From positions 11,027,523-11,091,522 of the forward strand of contig JAJEKV010000021.1 of NCBI GenBank assembly GCA_021234155.1: a stretch of DNA of 64,000 nucleotides. Reading direction: 5' to 3'. Of the stretch, positions 11,375 to 20,481 are shown one piece after another. Source of the DNA: Isoetes taiwanensis (Eukaryota > Streptophyta > Lycopodiopsida > Isoetales > Isoetaceae). Numbering within the stretch: the stretch's first letter is position 1; every line of letters starts with the position of its first letter. The notes beneath the pieces are model-generated. The model did no database searches. It had not been told where the DNA came from and saw nothing but the letters and a program-made list of their open reading frames with translations. The translations under genes and the position numbers were made by a program.

Positions 11375-11745
11375 TTTTAGGAACCATAACTGCTGGCGAG
11401 AAAAGAGAGCTCAGTGGCTGGCCGGATGGAATGTGCAGGAGCACAGGTGCATCCGAGTGCAAATGGAGGCTGACTGCCACAGCCTCAGGCAATACCTTGA
11501 TACATGCTTCCTCAGCAAGCTATAGGATGCCAGCACCTTGAACAGGTCAAGACGGCACATTACCAACGGCACATAAACCCCATGTTGGAGAGGGGACCGC
11601 AATGTTACCTGCGCACCCATCTACCCATGAAAAATTGCAGATCCATTGCCTTTATCTGCAGAGTTGCACATCATCTCAGGATTGAGACGTGGAGATGGAT
11701 TGGAGATCCGCGCCAGGAGTGTTACGAACCAAAATTTTAGTACTA
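11375..11745 (+). pseudogene. LINE-A ORF2 C-terminal remnant (copy 1)
   Basis: This stretch matches 47560-47800 in order: a CAATACCTTGATACATGC block, TTCCTCAGCAAGCT, then CCTTGAACA with CACATTAC. One frame reads LRIETWRWIGDPRQE, like the late ORF2 region after the reverse transcriptase in plant LINEs (R-x-G/E-x-x-R-W, then a Cys-rich tail). Frames are broken. It abuts the outer TIR element at 11761, so this LINE fragment is older than that insertion. Confidence 0.6.
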
Positions 11746-12225
11746 AAAATTTTGATTTGTGGGTGAAAGCATGTTGTAGTGGAACAAAAACGTGCATTTT
11801 AGCACCACATTTTTGGGTGCTAAGTGTGGTGGGAACTACCGAATTTGTAGTGGGAGAGGCAGTTATTTTTTCAAATATACACATGATTACTTAAATTTTG
11901 TCTTTTCTTAATTACACGATGCCTGTTTTCATTTTCCCCCAAAAACTCTGATCCCGCTCCCTTAATCCCAAGAAGACCGCTTTTGATTTCTCGGCAAGAA
12001 GATCGATCAATTAAATGGCTCGATCATACCGGACTTGAATGCCATCTGGATACACCTACAAGGAAATGTACAGCAAGAAAAGCATTACGCCACACAAGAA
12101 GAAATCGAAGTCCGCTTGGGGACCGAAAGTATCGTGGAAATCCAATTACAGTGGGTTGCATTCTAGATTTCGGGGATGCCCATGATTCTCTGTTGTTTAA
12201 AATATTGTTTTGTTTCATCATGCAG

Positions 12226-12574
12226 GTTGAAGAATCTGAGCAAGGAGAGGTATAATGAATATATGTCCCTTTACAGGAAAATCACACAAAGGACGTGTGC
12301 CTGGGGAGGCATGGCCTCACAGACTATGGCTGTTGCGTATTACCTTCACACAAAAGGAAAAGAAATAAACTGGTTGAGTTTCTGGCAACAGTTAAGAGAA
12401 AAAGGGTCTGAAGCTTCTCCATCCCAACATAAGAGGAAGCATGCAAGCATTTCAAATCGTGAGGAAGCAGAGCAAAATGCCACAGATGATGCTTCCTCTC
12501 TTGAAATGACTAGGCCACAATTCAAGCCTCCTCAAGCTGTAAGAAGAATCTCGGGGAAAATCACTGAAAAAATA
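12226..12574 (+). CDS. Probable exon of the outer element's gene
   Basis: An open exon flanked by a plausible acceptor (CATGCAG before 12226) and donor (GGTACTT after 12574). It encodes a basic, hydrophilic segment with CAWGGMASQTMAVAYYLHTKG, then a Ser/Lys/Glu-rich linker. No domain is recognised. It lies about 450 bp inside the left TIR and reads inward with the coiled-coil and NIF-like genes downstream, so they may be one gene or an array. Confidence 0.4.
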
Positions 12575-12748
12575 GGTACTTTTCAACCCTCTTCTTCTGG
12601 AACCACCATATGATGCAATTTAATATTGGAATTGTTATTTTCCAGAAAGGTCTAGCAAGCTTGAACAATCAAGTACACCACTTACTTCTTCATTTGGGTG
12701 TGTTGTAAGTTATGTGTAGGAAATTTGTGCTGCTAGTTTCGAGTTGTG

Positions 12749-12801
12749 GTGGATAATTTCAGTTCACAGTAGTGTGGATAATTTCAGTTCACAGTAGTAT
12801 G
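12749..12801 (+). repeat. 25-bp tandem duplication
   Basis: GGATAATTTCAGTTCACAGT occurs twice back to back. Confidence 0.8.
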
Positions 12802-12879
12802 TAGCTCCAAATGTGTTACAGGACAGTCATATGGTGCCAATTATATGTTAATAATATAGTTTGTAGCATATGTAGTGTC

Positions 12880-13350
12880 ATATATAGTACCAAACGTGGT
12901 ACCTTATCTGAATAGTGAATGGCTTCCATATGTTTCTATACTTAGTGTCATATGTGATGTTAGATATGGTGATACTTGTGAATGGTGGATTGTCTGCCAT
13001 ATGTGGTGCCAACTGCTGCGCTAAACATTGCACCACGCTATGTGCCACATATGGGGTGGTGGATGCCTTCCGGATGAGGTACTTTCTGTGCATTGTGGTG
13101 CCACATGTGGTGTCTAATGTGGCACCACTATGGATCCACATTTTGCACCACATGTGGTGTCTTTGACGCCATTTGTGGTGCGAAGTAATGGATGTCTGCC
13201 ATATGTGGTGCTTTGAGTGCATTGTGGTGCCATATGTTGGTGCCACATGCCACACCACATATGGTGAATATGACGCCATTTGTGGTGCAAAGTTTGTCAT
13301 GATGGAATTTGTGGTGTGTAAAGTGGTGCCTGTTGTGTCATGTGGTACTA
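12880..13350 (+). repeat. TGTGGTGCC-rich irregular repeat array (left)
   Basis: Variants of ATATGGTGCC, TGTGGTGCCA and CACATGTGGTG occur more than a dozen times at irregular spacing. The motif also appears near the TIRs and in the right-hand array at 43975-44470 in mirror orientation. This makes it look like a subterminal repeat of the outer element, of the kind bound by transposases in CACTA elements. Confidence 0.55.
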
Positions 13351-13399
13351 ACCTTGGATTACTTTCCAGGGAGAATGGATCAACTCTACAAGATCAGGA

Positions 13400-13936
13400 G
13401 TGATTCAGTGTAAGGCAAGGTTGCAAACTTGTGATCAAAGCCTGCAGGTGCTACAAATGAAGGTTCAGCACCTTGAGTTCCAGACCGAGAAGATGAATAA
13501 AGATTTAAAAAAATGGGAAGGAATGATTAAGGATAAACCAAGTCGTGCAGACGGTATTCGGGCTATATGCCAAGATACAGAGGCTGAGCTCAAGGAACTA
13601 TTACCAAAACTTGAGCAGACAAAAATCGAGGAGCTTAATCTGCTGTCATCCAGGGAAGTAGACACAACAACATTGAAAGTGCTGGAACCAAGGTTAGAGA
13701 GGTTTCTGTCTTGCAAGGACCGTCTTCCTTTATTTGTCTTGGATCCACTACTTCCAGACCTTGATAAGGCTGAAGATTATGGTAGTGGCTGTCCATTCTA
13801 TGGCAAGATCCTCCGAAAGGATGGGGAAACCACTACCAACTTTGATTGGCGAATGCAAATCACCAATACCATCTTCCATGTCCGCCGCCGCCTCTTGAGG
13901 TACTTCATAACAAAATTCCTGAAGTGCTTAGTATAA
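13400..13936 (+). CDS. Coiled-coil protein segment
   Basis: The frame encodes a long heptad-like stretch (residues about 10-110: LQTCDQSLQVLQMKVQHLEF, then EAELKELLPKLEQTKIEELN), followed by RLERFLSCKDRLPLFVLDPLLPDLDKAEDYG. No enzyme motif is visible. The first Met may not be a true start because an acceptor-like TTCCAG lies just upstream (13367-13372). A donor-like GAG-GTACTT at 13898-13904 suggests the exon ends there. It lies between the TGTGGTGCC array and the NIF-like gene on the same strand. Confidence 0.45.
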   Translation: MIQCKARLQTCDQSLQVLQMKVQHLEFQTEKMNKDLKKWEGMIKDKPSRADGIRAICQDTEAELKELLPKLEQTKIEELNLLSSREVDTTTLKVLEPRLERFLSCKDRLPLFVLDPLLPDLDKAEDYGSGCPFYGKILRKDGETTTNFDWRMQITNTIFHVRRRLLRYFITKFLKCLV

Positions 13937-14399
13937 TTGTATTCTCATTGACAAATTTGCATTCACTTTGCAGGATTTGTAATCACTGTTGCATTGAGAA
14001 TTGCTGTCATGAATTTTCTAAGCATGGGTACAAGCCTTAGGTGTGAGTAGGGAGGATCAAAAGCAACTTCAAGCTACTGAGGCACTTATAGATGAGCGCC
14101 CTTGTCATATTGAGATGCCAAAGTATAGTTACAATCAATTGTGATTCAATTTCAGGTTTGCAGAGCATGGTGCCGTTTACTAATTCAGGTTTAACTGTTC
14201 ATACTGGTGGCAATGACTTTGTGAGTCCATATAGCACACCAAAAAGGGACTTATTTTCTACCCTCAAAGGTAACCAAGTCTTGTTTGATGCAATTGGGAT
14301 ATGTAGCTTACTTCTTCATCCCTACTTTGTAGATATATAGAGGTACAATGTGGTCACTAGGGGACAAGACACTCACACCCCTTCAAAAGCATTAGACAC

Positions 14400-14610
14400 G
14401 AGATAGGGAACTCGCAAATCGTCGAAGATGCATCGGTTACGAACTCTGGACAAATCGGTAGATGTCAACAAATCAGTAGGTGCATCAAGTCACACTCCAA
14501 TCGGACAACAATCGCCAAATCGCCAGATGCATTAAGTCATGCTCCACACCAATGCACCAAATCGGCCAGATGCATCGGGTTATGATCCGAACAAATCGAT
14601 AGGTGAATGT
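14400..14610 (+). repeat. Degenerate GATGCATCGG/CAAATCG repeats
   Basis: AGATGCATCGG and CAAATCGG motifs recur five or six times at irregular intervals just before the NIF-like gene. No function can be assigned. Confidence 0.4.
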
Positions 14611-14838
14611 AAGTCGCAAGGTAACTTCCAACATTTTGTGTCCGGTTCTTTTTTAATTTGACCCATATAGTTCTGAGAATCTGTTAAATTTTTGCAGCCG
14701 GAAGTGTCTCGAGAAAAATCAAGAGCGAAATTCCAAGCAAAAGACACCTCAAGACATCTTTGAAGCGTAAGTTTCCAGCCCCTTGCGAAGAAGACATGCT
14801 TTGAAGCGAAGTTTCCAAACCCTGCACCAACTCTGTCC

Positions 14839-15492
14839 ATGCATAAGACTACAAGGTTAAGCCCAATCCTGCTTGTTTTTTACTACAATGGAGTTTTGGG
14901 TAGAAGCTATGACAAGAGTCAAAAAATACCCACTGCCAAAGAAGATGGTGTTACCATGGTCACACTTAACAGATCCAAGTTTGCAGTAACTAGACCAGAC
15001 TGGGCCGAGTTCTTAGATTGGTGCAGTCAGAATTTTCATATAGCACTTTGGTCCAGCCTGCAGGCTCAAAACATGAGAATGATAGTTAAGGGAGCATTAA
15101 TGAAATACAAGGACAAATTCCAGTTCATATGGACTCGAGATCAGTGTACCAACACAAATTTATATAACAGTGGAAAGCCAATTTTTCTGAAGCACCTCAA
15201 AAAGGTCTACGACGAATTTCCAGGTTTCACAAAAGAGAACGTGCTTCTCATTGATGACAGCAGATACAAAGGGTACCTCAATGAGCCAAACACCATGATC
15301 TATCCAAACAGCTGGAGCCCTGACATAGTAGATGGCAATTTCCTCATGAATGATCTAAAGGTTTGGCTTCAGGGGTTGCTGAAGGCAGAGAATGTGCAAA
15401 GTTATGTCGAAAGCAACAAAATGCTGAATATGTTTGACACTGAGAGTCAAATTTGTATTAATATGATGAAAAAACATAGAACTAAAGCCTAG
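14839..15492 (+). CDS. FCP1/NIF-type HAD phosphatase-like protein with altered motif I
   Basis: The 217-codon frame has the layout of the NLI-interacting-factor/FCP1 branch of HAD phosphatases: a hydrophobic strand leading into motif I (LLVFYYNGVLG, residues 11-21), ALWSS (near 70), FIWTRDQC (near 97) and the acidic motif LLIDDSRYK (D139-D140). The family normally has D-x-D/N-G-x-L, with the first Asp as phospho-acceptor; here that position is Tyr15, with Asn17 following. The acidic pair is intact. The protein is therefore either a non-catalytic fold member or a decaying gene. It is a single exon in good frame, ends with a basic tail, and lies on the same strand as its neighbours inside the outer TIR element. 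The upstream start is uncertain, since coding-like sequence after a TTTGCAG at 14691-14697 may be an earlier exon. Confidence 0.7.
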   Translation: MHKTTRLSPILLVFYYNGVLGRSYDKSQKIPTAKEDGVTMVTLNRSKFAVTRPDWAEFLDWCSQNFHIALWSSLQAQNMRMIVKGALMKYKDKFQFIWTRDQCTNTNLYNSGKPIFLKHLKKVYDEFPGFTKENVLLIDDSRYKGYLNEPNTMIYPNSWSPDIVDGNFLMNDLKVWLQGLLKAENVQSYVESNKMLNMFDTESQICINMMKKHRTKA

Positions 15493-15650
15493 AAATAGTA
15501 TTATTGTGTATATGATGTAACCTCTCTATACTTTTTAATATAAACAAAGTTTTACTTCAATTGTTCATTTCTTGGCTATTTCAATGTTCCTCAAGGTTTT
15601 CAATGATCTTCCATTTGCCGAATCTAAACTTACACCACCAGCACGAGGAC

Positions 15651-15800
15651 TGCAATGTTAAGAGCGCACATCCGACCAGAACACTTGCCACTTGAAGTGT
15701 TTAAAGGACAGCAGGAGCCTCTTGTACTTGATCAAGATTCAATCAGAATATTGGAAAAAAGTAGGGATTGGTTCAGTGACAGGATAGTCCATTTCTTCAT
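15651..15800 (+). pseudogene. Possible C48/Ulp1-like protease first exon
   Basis: A 49-codon stretch starting with Met ends in EKSRDWFSDRIVHFFMR and then a donor-like sequence (GGTTAGTAA). Ulp1/SENP peptidases open with a W-L-x-D-x-x-I-x-x-F motif that this resembles. Plant KI-MULE and related elements often carry Ulp1-type proteases. The rest of the domain is not visible, because a CACTA-like element interrupts the region 70 bp downstream. After it, 19377-19469 stays open in one frame but without a diagnostic His/Trp motif. Treat the family call as tentative. Confidence 0.3.
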
Positions 15801-15889
15801 GCGGTTAGTAATTTAATATAAACAACTCAGATTTGAAGTCTTCTGTTGTTTTTTAAATCATCTTGTTTTACCACAACAAAAAAGGTGCT

Positions 15890-16262
15890 CGTATCCCCCG
15901 GAAAATCCCCCCTTAAAGAACTGGGGGACTTGAGAGCAATGGGTTATTTCTTTTGCAATGGGGAATTCTTGAAGAAAAGGGGTATATCGTACGGGGTATT
16001 TTCATGCAACGGGGAATTCTTGAACAAAAGGTGTATATCGTACGAGGGGAGATTAGTAGAAACGGGAGATTCTTGAACAAAAGGGTATATCCTAATGGGG
16101 GGATTTAGTAGAAATAGGAGATTGCAAATGCACATCAGGGTATTTTTAAGAAAGGGGAATTGGTCAAAAGGGAATTTGCGAATGTATTGAGGTATTTTCA
16201 AGAAAAGTGGACTGGTTCAAAAAGGGAATTTCCGAATGGATTGGGGTATTTTCAAGAATGGG
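15890..16262 (+). repeat. Subterminal repeat array, left end of the CACTA-like element
   Basis: GGGGAATTCTTGAA(C/G)AAAAG-GTATATCGTACG and GGGTATTTTCAAGAA variants recur about ten times. The array lies directly inside the left TIR. Confidence 0.7.
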
Positions 16263-16350
16263 GGCTGGTTATTTGGAATGGAGAGTTGCCCTTATGGGGC
16301 GAAATTTCGCCCATTGGCTATATTTGATGCTTTTTATCTTTTTCATTTTT

Positions 16351-16380
16351 AAACCCTAGTAGTTTCAGTTTAGCGGGAAA
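16351..16380 (+). promoter_or_regulatory. Telobox plus E2F-type site
   Basis: AAACCCTA (16351-16358) and GCGGGAAA (16373-16380, the complement of TTTCCCGC) lie 15 bp apart, about 100 bp before the ATG at 16480. This pairing is common in promoters of plant replication and cell-cycle genes. Here it lies inside a transposon, which suggests a captured promoter. No binding is shown. Confidence 0.45.
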
Positions 16381-16479
16381 AAAGTTTTATTCGCCAAAGT
16401 TTCGACGAGACAGGCAGGTGAGCTTGCGGCCTTCGCCATTGTATCTAAGCCAGCAAGCAAGGTTTTCGCCTGTATTTCA

Positions 16480-17330
16480 ATGGATGAAGACCTCAGATTT
16501 TTTGGATTCGCCAGTTATGGGTCTACGTTGATCCATTTTGATCACAACAGGGTTGTATTTCATAGCAGAAGTGGAGCTTTCATCAGCTTATTCCCGTCCT
16601 ATAAGTTTCCTTGGTTTTGTTCTGATTATATTCTTCTGTATTGCCTTTTGCAGGCAAAGCAAACTCCGATCTATGAGTAAGGTCATTCCCTTTTTAACTT
16701 TCTTTGCATGTACGCTTAACGGAGTCTCTAAGATGCCGAAATGGCATCGTTATCTTCCTCTAGAAGCTGCTGCGGAATTTCTATATGAAGTCTATTGTAC
16801 CTAGTTTTTTCTGGTATGTAAAATCTTGATGCCAATGCCACATCGGTTGATATCTGTAGGGGCAACTATTGTTGCCTCATGCATAATCCAATGCTTCTGC
16901 CAAACAAAGTAGGCAAATACATTCATCCTTGGCATCTGGTCTTTTTTCTGCAGGTGCCTCTTATCCAAGCATTTTATCTTGATGCAACAATAGTAAGAAG
17001 CTTTTCTAAACATCTAGCAAGCATTTCTGCTACATTCTACTTAGTATCAAATCTTCCTTTTGGAATCTAACTCCATTCACTTGACGAGAAATTCTCTGGG
17101 TAAGATTTTTTATTATGTGAACGATTTGTGTCCATCTTGATGCAATATTGTTGCTACATGGCCAATATCATTACACATGAGCTTTTTATTTTGTAGGAGC
17201 AAGCATATGGTGCAAAATGTTAATGTAAACCTTCTTGGATGCAGCGCTTTGGTCATGAAGCACGGTCGTTGATCTCAGGTGCTAAGCTAAGGAGCCGTTC
17301 TGATGTGGTAGGGCAATCTTTTGATTCCTG
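16480..17330 (+). pseudogene. Possible captured gene fragment inside the CACTA-like element
   Basis: Downstream of the telobox/E2F pair an ATG (16480) opens MDEDLRFFGFASYGSTLIHF. Intron-exon-like junctions follow (TTTTGCAG near 16650, TTTCTGCAG near 16950, GGATGCAG near 17240). A piece from 17243 reads RFGHEARSLISGAKLRSRSD. I do not recognise the protein. The junction spacing looks genic, but stop codons prevent a continuous model. Confidence 0.3.
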
Positions 17331-18230
17331 ATGCAAATCCTTCCAACATGCACAAGAATTTCCTAATCCTTCTGTGTGCATGGAAGGCAGCCTCACAAGG
17401 GTGTTTCAAAATAAAACCTAGGCATAACACAGTGGCAAATAAACCTAGGCAGTGGCCAGTCAGAGAGCCATCCATTAACATGATGCATCTTGAATTTGTG
17501 CATCTCTTGTCTTCCTTAATTGAATTATTAAGACATACCATGATTTTCTATGCAGTCTCAGAGATGAACTCAAGGGTTTCCATAAAGGTCAGGTTAGAGT
17601 TGCCATGATCGCTAAAAATATTTAGAAACTTATAGCTCTGGAGTTAGCCTACACCGACATCTATATGCATGTTACTTGCTTCTGCTACACTATATATGCA
17701 CACATTGAAGCTGCCATGCCTGCATGTGTTGCTACAGGTCCTGTTAACATGTTGTATGCTTATTATGAACCATTATTGCCAGGTTCTTGTTTTACAAGCT
17801 TCTATACTGTGGAAGATTGGGTTTATAAGTGTTGACATGTCCTGTTCTGTTTCTTATACAGCAGGCCTGCCAAAGGGCCTAGGAACTACAGGCATCTTGG
17901 AACTTCTCTCTTGGATGTGTGTAAGTTAGTTTGATTCCCATGTTGCGAGATGGAACAATCAGGTCATATGCATCTAAGAAGCAATCATGTCAATTAGGAG
18001 TGTTTAGATGTCTTTACTTTAACTATGTATATGAGGTAGGAATTCAGACATGTTGATATTTGGATATGATTATAATGCAGCGTCCACCACATGATATATT
18101 GTTTTGATGTTTGCCCTATTTCTGGCTACACTTTTATGTTTAAGATGGTTTTTTAATCCTAGTAGTAATGATTGTACTAGCCCATTGTATGGGTCCCATG
18201 ACCTATTGGTCTTCGTGGACGTTAAAAAAA

Positions 18231-18257
18231 CTATTCTATTCTATTCTATTCTATTCT
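18231..18257 (+). repeat. (ATTCT)n microsatellite
   Basis: About five perfect CTATT units. The same unit occurs at 10852-10870. Confidence 0.9.
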
Positions 18258-18974
18258 TAATCATTGACTGCAGGAGACATCATGTTTTGCAGGAGACATT
18301 CTGTTTAATGGTTTACAATCTGCGCTAAGGTAATTAATATGATGGAATCAGATATTGTAACTCATAGTCAGAGTGGCTTTGCGATGAGCTTCTAAGCTTT
18401 TTAAAGGTTTGCAGATTGATAATTTTTTTCTAGTTAATTAACAACTGGTCTGGATATAACCATGTTAGGTCATTGAAGAAGACCGAGCAAACTGCTTCTA
18501 TGTGCTGAAGGATGCAACAGAAAGTTCAAATTGAAATACAATACGTACTAGTCCAAGGGAAGCTAGCTAGCGTGATAGAACATGATCTAATAAAACCTGG
18601 AGAAGGTTGTATTTGATTCTAAGGTATATGTACTATTGTGAAGAATCTATACATCTCTATGGCACATATGGCTTATATGTCAAAGAAGGTGCAAAGTGCA
18701 GACCTATGTAGAAGACATAACTTTTGTCTGGGTGCTTTTGATGTTATATCGTGATAAGATAGTGATAAGATAGATCTGATACATGTCCATAGATTCTATG
18801 GACTCTTGAAAGTTCAAAATTCAATCATTTTATGTACATTTATTTTAAAAATGCATTACAAGAACCTGTTATTGGGGAAAAATTGACACAGAAAAATTTG
18901 CAGGTGCTTTTAGCTCTAAATTCTGTCTTAAGCTATAAGATAATCTGATTCTCAAGTAAAAATCGCCAACCCCA

Positions 18975-19350
18975 CTATAATATATATAAAAAACAGGGAA
19001 TAGGGTATTATTTGAAACAGGGAATTATTTGGAATAGGGAATTATTTGAAACAGGGAATTATTTGGAATGGGGTATTATTTGAAACGGGGTATTATTTTG
19101 CAAATGATAACAGGGTATGATTTGAAATAAGGTATTACCTGAATAGGGTATTATCTTACGAAATATAACAGGGTATGAATTCACATTCTTTGATTGGGGA
19201 TTGCGACACCAGCGTAACGGGGTATTATCATACAAATGAGGAAAAGGGGGATTGTGGCCAAATACCCCGATTCCAAAAATACATTTTATCCCCTGTTCTT
19301 CGACAGAAAAGGGGGATTTTATAGGCATTTTTGCGGGGTATTTATAGGGT
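18975..19350 (-). repeat. Subterminal repeat array, right end of the CACTA-like element
   Basis: GGGTATTATTTGAAACGG, AACAGGGAATTATTTGGAAT and GGGTATTATCTTACG variants recur about twelve times next to the right TIR. This mirrors the array at the left end. Confidence 0.7.
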
Positions 19351-19469
19351 ATTAGAGCACCTTTTTCGTTGTGTACCAGACCTTGGACTTTAGCAGGTGT
19401 ATGCACCAATTCTGCATCAAGCATGACATGGAACAGAGGTTCCATTTCATGGATCTGCTCATTCTGCAT

Positions 19470-20079
19470 CCATCCATGACCCGTGACATCCTAAGGATGT
19501 CCATCTATTCAGTGGTCCAAGCTAGACTAGTCTTGTCTCTAGAATAGTATCTTGTACAGAGACTAGCTAGAATATCGCACCACCGGTCAAGGGGCCAAAG
19601 TGGAGGACACATATAGGCTTAAGTTCTACCACGTCGGGGATCATCATCGTATAACCCCAATAACCAACTCCCAAAGCTAAACATACACTGGCAAGGTTTG
19701 AACCCCTGACCAAATGCACATTTATTTTGGCATTACTAGGCCTATACCAACTCACCACACATCCGTTGGGCAAAACTTTAGCCATACATGCACACTTTGT
19801 AGGCAGGATACCTCCTAGCCTTAGGATGTCATGGGTATTTTTTGTATTTTTGTTTATGGTCCAAGCTAGACTAGTCTTGTCTCTAGAATAGTATCTTGTA
19901 CAGAGACTAGCTAGAATATCCCACCACCGGTCAAGGGGCCAAAGTGGAGGACATATATAGGCTTAAGTTCTACCACGTCGGGGATCATCATCGTATAACC
20001 CCAGTAACCAACTCCTAAAGCTAAACATACATTGGCAAGGTTTGAACCCCTGACCAAATGCACATTTATTTTGGCATTA
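19470..20079 (-). mobile_element. tRNA-derived SINE array, left part
   Basis: Two tandem, nearly identical units (about 19515-19857 and 19858-20079) are in minus orientation. Each has a B-box-like GGGGTTCAAACC (complement near 19700 and 20040). The first also has an A-box-like TGGTGAGTTGGTATAGG (complement near 19735-19752) at Pol III-like spacing. The array begins after CATTCTGCAT (19460-19469), which recurs at 40821-40830 beyond the right part: a 10-bp TSD. The second unit stops at GGCATTA (20079), and its sequence resumes exactly at 40356. Confidence 0.7.
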
Positions 20080-20309
20080 AAGCATGAATTCATTAATTAG
20101 AGAAAATATGTTTTCTCGTTCGAACCCACCGGGCCAGGTCGCGACGGTCGTGAAGACGTGGATTTAAGGTCCTTGTGCACCTAAATGAACTACTACTGAA
20201 CACAATATCGGCCGGAACTTTAATTTAGCGCGAGATCAAGCATTATTTCTATGATTAGCATGCTAAGTGCCAGCATTAGACCCCGCATTTCATTATCACT
20301 AGTTGTCCG

Positions 20310-20331
20310 AAAGATCGCGGTGGCGATCTTT
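20310..20331. other. Subterminal hairpin
   Basis: AAAGATCGC (20310-20318) and GCGATCTTT (20323-20331) form a perfect 9-bp stem with loop GGTG, 230 bp inside the left terminus of the DUF7869 element. A weaker one, GAAATCG/CGATTTC, follows at about 20419. Confidence 0.6.
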
Positions 20332-20481
20332 AAATGCTCGGGCGTAGCCTAAAAATCTATGAACCTGCTCTGGGCAGTTGTAACATTTGACAAAAAACCT
20401 ACCGCTACTAGCTCAAGGAAATCGCTGCCACGATTTCTTTTATTGCTATTGCACTGACAGATTTATAACTTAATATTTTCT

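Larger units (their letters stand above)
15872..19373. mobile_element. CACTA-like TIR element, 3.5 kb, non-autonomous
   Basis: The ends read CACAACAAAAAAGGTGCTC (15872 on) and, in inverse orientation, CACAACGAAAAAGGTGCTC (ending at 19373), continuing imperfectly to about 27 bp. Both sides are flanked by TAC (15869-15871 and 19374-19376), a 3-bp TSD. Each subterminal region of about 380 bp is packed with short G-rich repeats. Three-base TSDs, CAC-starting TIRs and subterminal repeat arrays fit the CACTA (En/Spm) superfamily, although the tip is CACAA rather than CACTA. No transposase is visible. The core (16300-18950) carries promoter- and exon-like sequence that could be captured from a host gene. 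Confidence 0.65.
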
